NCBI GenBank assembly: GCA_934454585.1
Contig: CAKSFP010000017.1
Coordinates: 1-64,000 of the forward strand
DNA: 64,000 nt
Origin: an uncultured Clostridia bacterium
GTDB taxonomy: Bacteria; Bacillota; Clostridia; UMGS1810
Direction: 5' to 3'
The notes beneath the pieces are model-generated. The model did not search any database, was not told the DNA's origin, and was given only the letters and a program-made list of their open reading frames with translations. The position numbers and the translations under genes are program-made. Positions 1 through 9,207 of this stretch are shown piece by piece. Each line of letters starts with the position of its first letter. Position 1 is the stretch's first letter.

Positions 1-2
1 GT

Positions 3-923
3 ATAGACAGCGGCATAGAGAAAATGCGTGAGAATCTCGATGATACCTCGGCGAAAAACGGCAGATACGAAATGCTGAGCGAAAAACTGCACTCGGCAAA
101 GCTGACTCAGAAGCTGCGACTTTTGCTCTTTGCGGTGATAGTGGTGTGCTCCACGGTATTGCTTGTGACAGATTCACTTCCGCTTCCGGCAATTATCGGC
201 GGATATGCCGTGGCGGTGTTTGATTTATTGCTTATCGCATTCGGTGCGCTGCGGCTTAGTGCAATACGCAAGGCGATAAAAAAGACGAAAATCGACGCGC
301 CCATATATGACGGCGATGTGAGGAATGATATAAAACGCAACGAAACTCAAAAGAGCGATTTGTTAAAAGAACTCGGAGCAATAGAATCAAAACTCGGCGG
401 CGAGTATTCGTATGACGACATATGCTCTCAGATTGGACTGTTCAAAAGCGAGAAAGCTGCGCTTGAGACAAAGCTTGAAACAGCGGTTCGTGCGCAAAAT
501 ATTCTTGAAAAATCCTATGAGGAGATGAAAAACATCTTCGCCCCGGCGCTCAATGAGCGTGCGTCCGAAATATTTTCGTCACTTACGGGATATAAATATA
601 ATGATATGTTTGTGACGGACAGTTTCGGCATAAAGGTGAAACAGGAGTGCGATTACAGAAACTCGATGTTTTTCAGCGGCGGCACGGTGGAACTTATGTA
701 TGTATCGGTTCGTCTGGCGCTGTGCGACATACTCGACGATGACAGCAAAAACCCCGTCATACTCGACGATTGCTTCTCGGCGCTTGATGATGCCAGAGCA
801 CGCACAGCACTTGAATTTCTTGCGGATTACGCCAAGGACAGACAGATAATATTCTGCACCTGCCACGGCAGAGAACTCTCCGTCCTCTCGTCGCTCGACA
901 AGGTGAATATAATCAACATATAA
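3..923 (+). CDS. YhaN-like AAA/SMC-type ATPase, C-terminal part (cut by window edge)
   Basis: The reading frame is open to the left edge, so the first in-frame ATG at 24 is probably internal and the N-terminal nucleotide-binding half lies outside the window. Counting from that ATG, two hydrophobic segments at about residues 31-48 and 54-77 are followed by a coiled-coil stretch (about 95-165). The C-terminal half-site of an ABC/SMC-type ATPase follows: an SGGT signature near 218, a Walker B with PVILDD near 244-249, a D-loop (SALDD) and a switch histidine in CTCHGRE near 281. This layout matches YhaN/RecF-like ATPases thought to work with a YhaM/SbcD-type nuclease in DNA processing. The partner would be upstream and cannot be seen. 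Confidence 0.75.
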   Translation: MDSGIEKMRENLDDTSAKNGRYEMLSEKLHSAKLTQKLRLLLFAVIVVCSTVLLVTDSLPLPAIIGGYAVAVFDLLLIAFGALRLSAIRKAIKKTKIDAPIYDGDVRNDIKRNETQKSDLLKELGAIESKLGGEYSYDDICSQIGLFKSEKAALETKLETAVRAQNILEKSYEEMKNIFAPALNERASEIFSSLTGYKYNDMFVTDSFGIKVKQECDYRNSMFFSGGTVELMYVSVRLALCDILDDDSKNPVILDDCFSALDDARARTALEFLADYAKDRQIIFCTCHGRELSVLSSLDKVNIINI

Positions 924-965
924 AATGTATGAAATCAAAATTCGTTTTGAGAAAGGATGATAATT

Positions 966-1325
966 ATGGCAAATGCTTGTTTTGAAATGGCAAAAGGGTC
1001 TATAACCATCGATACTGAGGTTATATCCAAGATTGCCGGAATAATAGCAACCGGCTGTTACGGAGTTGTTGGCATGGCTTTCCGTTCAAAATCGGATGAG
1101 TTCGCATCTCTGCTCAAAAAGGACAGCCTCACAAAGGGCATAAAAGTCACTGTAAATGAAAAATCGGTCAGCATAGACATTCACATTATAATCCAGTATG
1201 GAGTGAATATCAATGCGATATGCTCAAGCATAATCAAAAGTGTGAAATATCAGGTCAACCATATGACAGGTCTTGATGTGGCAAATGTCAATGTATGTGT
1301 TGAGGGTTTCAGAGTTCAGGAGTGA
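966..1325 (+). CDS. Asp23/Gls24 family protein (YloU-like)
   Basis: A 119-residue protein with the Asp23/Gls24 fold pattern: a GSITIDTEVISKIAG-type start, the GCYGVVGM turn, and alternating beta strands ending in VNVCVEGF. In Firmicutes this short form (YloU) is encoded directly before the fatty acid kinase gene (YloV/FakA), exactly as here, with 10 nt between the genes. The family is linked to cell-envelope stress, but the role of this short form is poorly known. An upstream in-frame ATG exists at 957; the GAAAGG ribosome site at 951-956 is correctly spaced only for the start at 966. Confidence 0.88.
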   Translation: MANACFEMAKGSITIDTEVISKIAGIIATGCYGVVGMAFRSKSDEFASLLKKDSLTKGIKVTVNEKSVSIDIHIIIQYGVNINAICSSIIKSVKYQVNHMTGLDVANVNVCVEGFRVQE

Positions 1326-1335
1326 GGTGTCATCA

Positions 1336-2985
1336 ATGGCTAATATAAATAACGAGATCTTTCTTGATATGCTCGCCTCGGCAGCGAACAATCTGTGCAA
1401 CCACAGACAGGAAGTAGACAATATGAATGTGTTCCCCGTACCGGACGGTGACACGGGTTCAAATATGTCCATGACGATATCGTCGTGTGTAAAAAATATT
1501 GACGATTTGCGCGGCAGAACGCTTGAAGATATATCAAAATCCATTGCGACGGCGGCATTGCGCGGCGCGAGGGGAAATTCGGGCGTAATACTTTCTCAGC
1601 TGATAAGAGGACTGCAAAAGAGCCTTGTCGGTTTGGACGAGGCGGACTGCACCGTGGTTGCGACTGTTTTTGAAAATGCTGCAGAGAGTGCTTACCGCGC
1701 GGTTATGAAGCCGACCGAGGGCACAATTCTCACCGTGGCGCGACTTATGGGTGAGTACGCCGCTTCACACAGAGATAAGTTTGACGATGTGACTGATTTT
1801 TTGCGTGCAATTGTCAAGAAGGGTAACGATGCACTTGCCATTACTCCCCGTTTGCTGCCGCGGCTAAAACAGGCAGGCGTTGTGGATTCGGGCGGTCAGG
1901 GACTCATGTATTTGCTCGAGGGCGCGCTTTACTGCCTGGAGAGCGGCAAGATTATTGAACCGAGCGAGGACAGCGCAATGCAGAGCGTGTCCGAGGGGGC
2001 ACAGAGCGAAGATGTTGACATCAAATTCTGCTACTGCACAGAGTGCATAATAGATAAAAAATCATCCGATGTGGGCACGGTTGCCTTCAAGGCTGCTGTC
2101 GAGGTTATGGGTGACAGCATGGTTTTAGTGGATGACGACGAGGTTGTGAAGCTCCACATTCACACCAACACCCCGGATGCAGTACTGCATGAGGCACTCA
2201 AGATAGGTTCGCTTGCGACGGTCAAAATTGAGAATATGAGGAACCAGCACAGCAATCTGTTAAAAGAAAAAGAGAACGATGTGTCTGCCCGGTCTGCCGC
2301 AGAGGCGGAGAAAATCCCCGAGCCGACAAAGAAATTTGCCTTTGCTGCGGTTGCGGCGGGTCAGGGAATTGCGGACACTCTGCGCCAGCTCGGCGTTGAC
2401 AGGATAATCGAGGGCGGACAGACCATGAATCCGAGCACGGATGACATTCTCGATGCAATAAATGCGATGAATGCCGATAATATATTTGTGTTCCCGAACA
2501 ACAAAAACATTATCATGGCGGCTCAGCAGGCAAGGGATATCTGCAGCAAAAATGTGATTGTCATTCCGACAACGAGCGTCACACAGGCGATATCGTGTAT
2601 GCTTGTGTTTGACGAATCACAGAGTGCGGACGACATAGAAAGCTCCATGAACGATGTAATGAAAAGCGTTGTAAGTGCTCAGATAACCCACGCAGTGAGA
2701 GACACTGTGGTGGACAGCATGGAGATAAAAGACGGCGACATTCTCGGAATGGTGGACGGCAAGATTAAATTCGACGACAAATCGGTGCATGATTCCGTGC
2801 TGAATATTGTCAAATCGGCAATTACTGACGACACATCACTCGTAACTCTCTTTTACGGTGCGGACACTCCCGAGGATGAGGCGGATGCGCTGTGCGATGA
2901 GCTTGAGGAAATGTATCCCGAGGTGGATTTCAGCATGAATTTCGGCGGACAGCCGGTGTATAACTACTATATATCGTTGGAATAA
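1336..2985 (+). CDS. fakA: Fatty acid kinase catalytic subunit FakA (DAK2/YloV)
   Basis: A 549-residue protein that should phosphorylate FakB-bound fatty acids so exogenous or recycled fatty acids enter phospholipid synthesis. The DhaL/DAK2 kinase domain is at the N terminus, with the nucleotide/Mg motif NVFPVPDGDTGSNM at residues 31-44 and RGARGNSG at 76-83. The middle and C-terminal domains (about 230-549) have the usual FakA length and end in a DegV-like alpha/beta region. An earlier in-frame ATG overlaps the preceding gene; the start at 1336 has a GAGGTG ribosome site at 1324-1329. The gene is co-transcribed with the Asp23-like gene and ends only 6 nt before recG, the order also found in many Bacillota. 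No FakB (DegV) partner is encoded in this window. Confidence 0.92.
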   Translation: MANINNEIFLDMLASAANNLCNHRQEVDNMNVFPVPDGDTGSNMSMTISSCVKNIDDLRGRTLEDISKSIATAALRGARGNSGVILSQLIRGLQKSLVGLDEADCTVVATVFENAAESAYRAVMKPTEGTILTVARLMGEYAASHRDKFDDVTDFLRAIVKKGNDALAITPRLLPRLKQAGVVDSGGQGLMYLLEGALYCLESGKIIEPSEDSAMQSVSEGAQSEDVDIKFCYCTECIIDKKSSDVGTVAFKAAVEVMGDSMVLVDDDEVVKLHIHTNTPDAVLHEALKIGSLATVKIENMRNQHSNLLKEKENDVSARSAAEAEKIPEPTKKFAFAAVAAGQGIADTLRQLGVDRIIEGGQTMNPSTDDILDAINAMNADNIFVFPNNKNIIMAAQQARDICSKNVIVIPTTSVTQAISCMLVFDESQSADDIESSMNDVMKSVVSAQITHAVRDTVVDSMEIKDGDILGMVDGKIKFDDKSVHDSVLNIVKSAITDDTSLVTLFYGADTPEDEADALCDELEEMYPEVDFSMNFGGQPVYNYYISLE

Positions 2986-2991
2986 AGAAAC

Positions 2992-5055
2992 ATGGAATTT
3001 GACAAGTATGTAAAACTTCTTAATTCTGAATTAACTGTGCTCAAAGGAGTTGGCGAGAAAAAGTCAGCTCTTTTTGCTAAACTCGGAGTTCACTCTGTGT
3101 GGGATCTGCTGTATTTCTTTCCGTACGAATACGAGGACAGGCGCAGATTTTTTAAGATAGCCGCTCTGCCTGAGGGCGAGTTTGGCTGCATAAAGGCGTA
3201 TCCAAAGGGAAAAGTACGCAAGAAGAATATTCGGCGCAACATAGCCATTTTTGCGCTTAATGCGGCGGATAACTCCGGTATGATGAACATCAAGTGGTTT
3301 TCGTCGCCGTATTTTAAGATGGATTTTGACGAAACGAGCGAATATGTGTTTTACGGCAAATGCGTAAACGCATACGGCAGACGCGAATTTGAACTCAAAT
3401 CTTGGGAAAAAGCGACATCGGCAAACACCACGGGGATAATACTCCCGGTGTATCATGCGGTCGCGGGTCTCGGTCAGAGTGCTATACGCAGTGCGCTCTT
3501 AGGTGCAGCGGAGGCTGTGCCGGCACTTATTGATGCCCTGCCTAAGAGTATATTGGATAAATACAGTCTCATGGGTATAGACGAGGCGGTGCGGCAGATG
3601 CACCGTCCACAGAGTGACGAAAAGCTTGCCGCCGCAAGGCACAGGCTTGCCTTTGAGGAACTTTTTGTTCTGCGTCTGGCGCTTATGTTTCTTAAGAGCC
3701 GACGCACCGTCGGAGAAGGAATAGTGTTCAAAAATGTGTCGTGCGTTGCAAGCTTTGCCGCCACATTGCCTTTTGAACTGACTGCGCCGCAGAAGAAGGT
3801 CGTGAACGAAATCTGCGCAGATTTTCTGTCGGGCAAGCCGATGAACCGTCTGTTGCAGGGGGATGTCGGCAGCGGAAAGACCGTCGTGGCGGCGTGTGCG
3901 ATTTATGCTGCGTGTACTAACGGGTATCAGTCGGCTCTCATGGCACCGACGGAGATTCTTGCTGTGCAGCATTACGGCACGCTCAAAAAATTCTTTGGCG
4001 ACAAACTGCGCGTAGCATTGCTCACAAGCTCTGTCAAGAATAAAAAACAACTCCTCTCGGATATAGCCGATGGCAAATATGATGCGGTTGTCGGCACTCA
4101 TGCGCTGATAGAGGGCAATGTCGCTTTTGACAAACTGGGACTTTGCATCACAGATGAACAGCACCGCTTCGGCGTGAACCAAAGGGCAAAATTGTTTGAA
4201 AAGGGCATTACGCCTCATGTGCTCGTCATGAGTGCAACGCCGATACCGCGTACTTTGTCGCTTATACTCTATGGTGATCTCGATGTGTCTGTGATTGACT
4301 CTCTGCCGAGCGGCAGAAAGCCTATTGAGACATTTCGCGTGAATACATCAATGCATGATCGGGTGTATAACTTTGTGCGCAAGCAGCTCAATGAGGGCAG
4401 ACAGTGCTATGTTGTGTGCCCGCTGGTGGAAAAATCCGACGCCATAGACGCGCTTTCGGGGGTGGATTTTGAGGAAAAACTCAGGTGTGATGTGTTGCCC
4501 GAGTTTCGCATCGGGCTGCTGCACGGCAAGATGAAAGCCAACGAAAAAGACGAGATTATGACAAAATTTAAGAATCACGAACTTGATTTGATTGTCTCCA
4601 CCACCGTTATCGAGGTTGGCGTTGATGTACCCAATGCCAACATAATGGTGATTGAGAATGCGGAGCGGTTCGGTCTGTCGCAGTTGCATCAATTGCGCGG
4701 CAGAGTCGGCAGGGGAGAGCATCGTTCCTATTGCGTGCTTGTGACTGACGCCGACGGCAAGGAGATCGACGAGAGAATGAACATAATGTGTGCCACGAAC
4801 GACGGTTTCAAAATATCTCAAAAAGACCTGGAACTGCGCGGATGCGGCGAGTTCTTCGGCACGCGTCAGCACGGATTGCCCGAGCTTAAAGTGGCGAATC
4901 TTTTTACCGATGCCGATACTTTGCTTGAGGCACAGAAGGCATGCAGCGAGGTCCTGGCAAGTGATCCTCTGCTCGAGAGCGATGATATGGAGCTTGTCAG
5001 AGCGCGTATAACCAAGCTTTTTGCGGATTATGATGACTTCAATATTTTTAATTAA
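2992..5055 (+). CDS. recG: ATP-dependent DNA helicase RecG
   Basis: A 687-residue superfamily 2 helicase that remodels stalled replication forks and branches Holliday junctions. The N-terminal wedge/OB domain covers about residues 1-200. Helicase motif I is GDVGSGKT near 290, the DEQH box (TDEQHRFG) near 387, motif III SATPIPRTL near 413, and the QLRGRVGRG motif VI near 566. The C-terminal RecG helical hook region is present. Length is normal for the family. It follows fakA by 6 nt and ends the first operon; the next gene, prfA, has its own promoter. Confidence 0.97.
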   Translation: MEFDKYVKLLNSELTVLKGVGEKKSALFAKLGVHSVWDLLYFFPYEYEDRRRFFKIAALPEGEFGCIKAYPKGKVRKKNIRRNIAIFALNAADNSGMMNIKWFSSPYFKMDFDETSEYVFYGKCVNAYGRREFELKSWEKATSANTTGIILPVYHAVAGLGQSAIRSALLGAAEAVPALIDALPKSILDKYSLMGIDEAVRQMHRPQSDEKLAAARHRLAFEELFVLRLALMFLKSRRTVGEGIVFKNVSCVASFAATLPFELTAPQKKVVNEICADFLSGKPMNRLLQGDVGSGKTVVAACAIYAACTNGYQSALMAPTEILAVQHYGTLKKFFGDKLRVALLTSSVKNKKQLLSDIADGKYDAVVGTHALIEGNVAFDKLGLCITDEQHRFGVNQRAKLFEKGITPHVLVMSATPIPRTLSLILYGDLDVSVIDSLPSGRKPIETFRVNTSMHDRVYNFVRKQLNEGRQCYVVCPLVEKSDAIDALSGVDFEEKLRCDVLPEFRIGLLHGKMKANEKDEIMTKFKNHELDLIVSTTVIEVGVDVPNANIMVIENAERFGLSQLHQLRGRVGRGEHRSYCVLVTDADGKEIDERMNIMCATNDGFKISQKDLELRGCGEFFGTRQHGLPELKVANLFTDADTLLEAQKACSEVLASDPLLESDDMELVRARITKLFADYDDFNIFN

Positions 5056-5096
5056 TGTTACATTAGTGTAAAAAATATAAAAACAGTCTTTTATTA

Positions 5097-5125
5097 TTGA
5101 AAAAACTGTGGTAGAATAATAACAT
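5097..5125 (+). promoter_or_regulatory. Candidate promoter of prfA operon
   Basis: TTGAAA (5097-5102), 17 nt, TAACAT (5120-5125), 22 nt before the prfA start and followed by a GAGGTGG ribosome site. A TATAAT also occurs at 5129-5134 but has no matching -35 and would leave almost no leader. Confidence 0.5.
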
Positions 5126-5147
5126 AAGTATAATTTGAGGTGGATTA

Positions 5148-6224
5148 ATGTTTGATAAACTATCCGGAATTGAAGAAAGATTCAACGAGCTTGAATCAAA
5201 GATTGCCGATCCGGCGGTCATTGCAGATATAGAACTGTGGAAAAACCTTTGCAAGGAGCACTCCGACATTGCTCCGATTGTAGCGAAATACAGAGAGTAT
5301 AAGGCGCTTGCCGAGAACATAGATGAGGCAAATGAGATGATTGCCGCAGGACTTGACAAAGATGAAAGAGATATGATTGAAGAGGAAATAGAACTCAGTA
5401 AAAAACGCATTGAGGAAGTCAATGACGAGTTGAAAATTCTGCTTTTGCCCAAAGATCCGAATGATGACAAAAATGTCATTGTCGAGATAAGGGGCGGAGC
5501 CGGAGGTGACGAGGCGGCACTTTTTGCGGCGGATCTGATGAGAATGTACACTATGTATGCCGAGACAAAACGCTGGAAGTGCGAAATACTCAGTGCAAGC
5601 GCGACTGATATCGGCGGCTACAAGGAAGTGTCGTTTGCCATAAACGGCGACGGTGCATACAGCCGGCTTAAGTTCGAATCAGGTGTTCACAGGGTGCAGC
5701 GAATTCCGTCTACAGAGTCCGGCGGCAGAATACATACCTCAACCGTCACGGTTGCGGTGCTGCCCGAAGTGGAGGAAGTGGAAGTGGAGATAAATCCGAA
5801 TGATTTAAGAATAGATGTTTTCCGTGCCGGAGGTCCGGGCGGTCAGTGCGTAAATACCACCGATTCCGCAGTGCGCATAACCCACATACCTACGGGTGTC
5901 GTGGTGTCGTGTCAGGACGAAAAGAGCCAGCACAAAAACAAGGATAAGGCTATGAAAATTCTGCGTTCCAGGGTGTATGACATTTTTTTGCAGCAGCAAA
6001 ACGACGCCATATCTGCCGAGCGCAAAAGCCAGGTCGGCACGGGTGACCGCAGCGAAAGAATAAGGACATACAACTATCCTCAGGGCAGAGTGACGGATCA
6101 CAGAATAGGTCTTACTCTGCACAAGCTTGAGGCGGTGCTCAACGGCGACCTGGATGAGATTATAGATGCACTTATAACCACGGATCAGAGCGAGAAACTC
6201 AAACTCAGCGCGAGTGCAAACTAA
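5148..6224 (+). CDS. prfA: Peptide chain release factor 1
   Basis: A 358-residue class I release factor that reads UAA and UAG and triggers peptidyl-tRNA hydrolysis. The codon-recognition PxT motif is present as P-S-T near residue 187 (RIPSTESGGRIHTS), which marks RF1 rather than RF2. The GGQ catalytic loop is in AGGPGGQCVN near 228-237. A coiled-coil N-terminal domain covers about residues 1-110. The family methyltransferase gene prmC, which often follows prfA, is not next to it here; the Sua5 gene comes 16 nt later, an order that recalls the ywl region of Bacillus. Confidence 0.97.
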   Translation: MFDKLSGIEERFNELESKIADPAVIADIELWKNLCKEHSDIAPIVAKYREYKALAENIDEANEMIAAGLDKDERDMIEEEIELSKKRIEEVNDELKILLLPKDPNDDKNVIVEIRGGAGGDEAALFAADLMRMYTMYAETKRWKCEILSASATDIGGYKEVSFAINGDGAYSRLKFESGVHRVQRIPSTESGGRIHTSTVTVAVLPEVEEVEVEINPNDLRIDVFRAGGPGGQCVNTTDSAVRITHIPTGVVVSCQDEKSQHKNKDKAMKILRSRVYDIFLQQQNDAISAERKSQVGTGDRSERIRTYNYPQGRVTDHRIGLTLHKLEAVLNGDLDEIIDALITTDQSEKLKLSASAN

Positions 6225-6240
6225 AAAAGGAAGTAAACAG

Positions 6241-7239
6241 ATGAAAACTATAACCGTAGGCAAAGACAACCTGGATGATGCGGCAAAATGTCTGCATGAT
6301 GGCGGTCTTGTCGTGTTCCCGACAGAGACTGTTTACGGACTCGGTGCGGATGCGTTCAATCCGCAGTCGGTAAAAAACATATACAAAGCAAAGGGAAGAC
6401 CGGGCGACAATCCGCTCATTGTGCACATTGCAAAGATAGATGATGTGAACCGACTGGCAAGGGAGATTCCTGCATTCGCCCGTCCGCTTATGGATAAATT
6501 CTGGCCCGGCCCCATGACGCTCATCTTCAAAAAGCGTCCGGAGGTCATAGATGAAGTGACAGCAGGTCTTGACACAGTTGCCGTGCGCTATCCGTCAAAC
6601 GAGATTGCAAATGCTCTCATAGCAAAGAGCGGAGTCCTCGTGGCGGCGCCATCGGCAAATCTTTCGGGCAGTCCAAGTCCAACAGTTTATCGCCATGTTG
6701 CGGCAGACCTTGACGGCAGAGTGGACTTCATAATAAACGGTGATAACTGCGAAGTGGGTCTTGAATCCACAGTGATAGATGTAAGCGGAAATTGTCCGGT
6801 GATACTGCGCCCCGGTGCGGTCACGATAGAGATGCTGCAATCCGTCGTGCCGCAGTCTCAGACTGATAAAAACATATTCGGCACTGTGGACAAGCCAAAG
6901 TGTCCGGGCATGAAGTATACTCATTATTCACCCAAGGCGGATGTTATAGTCGTCTGCGGCGACGAGTTCGCGCGGCGTGAATATATAGAACGCACTGCGA
7001 AAAGGGACGAATCCGGCGTATTGGTATACGGCGGCAACAGTTATGATGGGATGAAATTTGTCGTGAGCGCCGGTAATAACATGAAAGAATATGCAAAAAA
7101 CTTGTTTTACGATTTGCGGCTGTTTGATGAGCATGGTGTAAAGACTGTATATGCTGAATTTGCCGAAGAACCCGGCATAGGCGTTGCCGTCAAAAACAGG
7201 CTGTATAAATCAGCGGGATATAATATAGTAAATGTGTGA
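6241..7239 (+). CDS. ywlC: L-threonylcarbamoyladenylate synthase, Sua5/YwlC type
   Basis: A 332-residue enzyme that makes threonylcarbamoyl-AMP from threonine, bicarbonate and ATP, the first step of t6A modification of ANN-decoding tRNAs. The YrdC domain fills the first ~200 residues (the AKGRPGDNPLIVHI nucleotide site near 50, PSANLSGSPSP near 136). A C-terminal Sua5 domain follows, so this is the long Sua5 form rather than short TsaC. An upstream GTG at 6214 is in frame, but AAAGGAAG at 6226-6233 fits the ATG at 6241. It sits in a tight cluster with tsaD, which catalyses the next step. Confidence 0.94.
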   Translation: MKTITVGKDNLDDAAKCLHDGGLVVFPTETVYGLGADAFNPQSVKNIYKAKGRPGDNPLIVHIAKIDDVNRLAREIPAFARPLMDKFWPGPMTLIFKKRPEVIDEVTAGLDTVAVRYPSNEIANALIAKSGVLVAAPSANLSGSPSPTVYRHVAADLDGRVDFIINGDNCEVGLESTVIDVSGNCPVILRPGAVTIEMLQSVVPQSQTDKNIFGTVDKPKCPGMKYTHYSPKADVIVVCGDEFARREYIERTAKRDESGVLVYGGNSYDGMKFVVSAGNNMKEYAKNLFYDLRLFDEHGVKTVYAEFAEEPGIGVAVKNRLYKSAGYNIVNV

Positions 7240-7250
7240 GGGCAAATATT

Positions 7251-7706
7251 ATGAAGATAACATTTGTTTGCACCGGCAATACTTGCCGCAGCCCCATGGC
7301 GGAGGCTCTGCTTGCGGACAGACTTAAAAACAGTGATTTGGATGTGACAGTGCAGTCGCGCGGGCTAAGCGTCCACTCCAACGAAACCATGAGCCCAAAG
7401 GCAAATGAGGCTCTGCTTAGTTTCGGAATAAGCGGTTTTGGTCACGATGCGCTGCAAATTCACCGAAGTGACATAGATTCGTCCGACATGGTGCTCACAA
7501 TGACGCAGCAACAGAAAAGACAGTTGACAAAACTGTACCCGGACGACAAATACAAGATATTTACACTCGGTGAATACGCCTCGGATTCGCTGGATGACAT
7601 AACGGATCCGTTCGGCAAAAGCCAAGTTTTCTATAACTTTTGCTGCAACGAGATTGCCGCGCTTGTAGACTTGCTCTTTGATGAGATAAAGGAGCAGTTG
7701 TCATGA
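7251..7706 (+). CDS. ywlE: Low-molecular-weight phosphatase, likely protein-arginine phosphatase YwlE
   Basis: A 151-residue LMW-PTP fold protein. The P-loop CTGNTCRS lies at residues 7-14 and the general acid aspartate is in DPFG near 117. The threonine inside the P-loop (C-T-G-N-T-C-R) is the residue that in Bacillus YwlE favours phosphoarginine over phosphotyrosine, so arginine phosphatase activity is the better guess; no McsB kinase is in the window to confirm it. The start at 7251 follows GAGGG; a GTG at 7236 in the same frame overlaps the previous stop and is less likely. Synteny with ywlC supports the name. Confidence 0.8.
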   Translation: MKITFVCTGNTCRSPMAEALLADRLKNSDLDVTVQSRGLSVHSNETMSPKANEALLSFGISGFGHDALQIHRSDIDSSDMVLTMTQQQKRQLTKLYPDDKYKIFTLGEYASDSLDDITDPFGKSQVFYNFCCNEIAALVDLLFDEIKEQLS

Positions 7707-8152
7707 AGTTTAGATTGTGCCGTTTGAGTGAAGAACACATTGATGCCGTGTGTGCCCTGGAAACTGAGATTTTCTCCACACCGTATAGCAAAAGTACAGT
7801 GACCGCGGACATGGAAAATCCGATGCATTACACATGGATTTTGATTGATGATTGCGGCGGTGTGGCGGCGTACTGTATGTTTTCGACAGTGCTCGACGAA
7901 GCAAGCCTTGACCGCATTGCAGTGAGGGAAGATGTGCGTCGGTGCGGTGCGGCGCAAATGTTGTTGGACAACATGGTGAGCGTTTGCAGGGGCAAAGGAG
8001 TTGTTATGATTAATCTTGAAGTGCGGCGGAGCAATGCCGTGGCAAGAGAGTTATATGAGAAAAACGGGTTTAACCGGGTTGGAGTTCGCAAAAAATATTA
8101 TGCTGACAACGGCGAGGACGCCGTGCTTTATACTTTGATTTTGAAAGATTGA
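7703..8152 (+). CDS. rimI: Ribosomal protein S18-alanine N-acetyltransferase RimI
   Basis: A 149-residue GNAT acetyltransferase. The acetyl-CoA loop is seen as VREDVRRCGAAQMLL (motif A) and the C-terminal ELYEKNGFNRVGVRKKYY block is typical of RimI, ending in the usual YYADNGEDAVLY segment. It overlaps ywlE by 4 nt (ATGA) and is followed by tsaD 14 nt later; rimI next to tsaD is one of the most conserved pairings in Firmicutes. Proposed role is N-terminal acetylation of S18, possibly of other proteins. Confidence 0.88.
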   Translation: MKFRLCRLSEEHIDAVCALETEIFSTPYSKSTVTADMENPMHYTWILIDDCGGVAAYCMFSTVLDEASLDRIAVREDVRRCGAAQMLLDNMVSVCRGKGVVMINLEVRRSNAVARELYEKNGFNRVGVRKKYYADNGEDAVLYTLILKD

Positions 8153-8166
8153 CGGGCGGTGATATT

Positions 8167-9174
8167 TTGGCACTGATATTGGGAATAGAGACATCCTGTG
8201 ATGAGACATCGGCGGCGGTTGTCCGCAATGGCAGAACTGTTTTGTCCGATGTAATCTCCACACAGATACCTATACATACAAAATTTGGCGGAGTTGTGCC
8301 GGAGATAGCCTCGCGCAAGCATCTTGAGGCTATCAATCCGGTTATAGATAAGGCACTTGGTGAAGCGGGGGTTTCGCTCTGCGATATAGATTATATTGCC
8401 GTTACTTATGCGCCGGGTCTTGTGGGGGCGCTTCTTGTGGGGGTATCTGCCGCAAAGGCACTCAGTTATGCGGCACACAAGCCGCTTGTACCGGTGCACC
8501 ACATAAGGGGGCACATCTGCGCAAACTACATTGAACACAAGGAACTTGAGCCGCCGTTTGTTTGCCTGGTATGCTCGGGCGGACACAGCCACATAGTCTA
8601 TGTAAAGGGTTACACTGAATATGAGATTCTCGGTCAGACGCGCGATGATGCCGCCGGTGAGGCTTTTGACAAGGTGGCGAGGGTGCTCGGCCTGGGCTAC
8701 CCCGGCGGGCCGAAAGTTGACAAGCTTGCGCGCGAGGGAGACGAAAACGCTGTGTATTTCAAGCGTGTCACATTCGGTGACGGTTGCTTTGATTTCAGCT
8801 TCAGCGGCACAAAGACGGGTGTGATAAATTATTTGCACAACCTGGAACAGAAGAACGAAGCGGTGAACAAGGCGGACATTGCCGCATCTTTTCAAAAATG
8901 CGTGGTTGAGGTGCTCATCGGCAACCTAATAGCAGCAGCACATAAAGTGGGCGTGTCAACCGTGGCACTTGCCGGTGGAGTAGCGTCAAACAGCGCTTTG
9001 CGTCGTGAACTTGACATGAAGAAAGGCGATCTTAGCGCATACTATCCGTCACCGATTTTGTGCACGGACAATGCGGCAATGATAGCTTGCAGCGGGTATT
9101 ACGAGGCACTCTCGGGTTCTTTTGCCGATCTATCGTTAAATGCCATACCGTACCTCGGTGTGGATATGAAATAA
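8167..9174 (+). CDS. tsaD: tRNA threonylcarbamoyltransferase TsaD
   Basis: A 335-residue ASKHA-fold protein that transfers the threonylcarbamoyl group to A37 of tRNA. Seen: GIETSCDETS at the N terminus, the metal-binding HxxxH in HHIRGH near 110-115, CSGGHSHI, and the GGVASNSALR nucleotide loop. The likely start is a TTG at 8167 (MALILGIET) behind GGGCGGTG; an in-frame TTG at 8149 overlaps rimI and adds six atypical residues. TsaB and TsaE, the usual partners, are not encoded in this window, so they must lie elsewhere. Confidence 0.95.
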   Translation: MALILGIETSCDETSAAVVRNGRTVLSDVISTQIPIHTKFGGVVPEIASRKHLEAINPVIDKALGEAGVSLCDIDYIAVTYAPGLVGALLVGVSAAKALSYAAHKPLVPVHHIRGHICANYIEHKELEPPFVCLVCSGGHSHIVYVKGYTEYEILGQTRDDAAGEAFDKVARVLGLGYPGGPKVDKLAREGDENAVYFKRVTFGDGCFDFSFSGTKTGVINYLHNLEQKNEAVNKADIAASFQKCVVEVLIGNLIAAAHKVGVSTVALAGGVASNSALRRELDMKKGDLSAYYPSPILCTDNAAMIACSGYYEALSGSFADLSLNAIPYLGVDMK

Positions 9175-9207
9175 AAAATAACTTAGTTTCAAAGGAGGCA
9201 GTAAGCA

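Noticed and set aside
3499..4218. Long minus-strand open frame inside recG
   Set aside because: It is antisense to well-conserved helicase motifs and has no ribosome site or family features.
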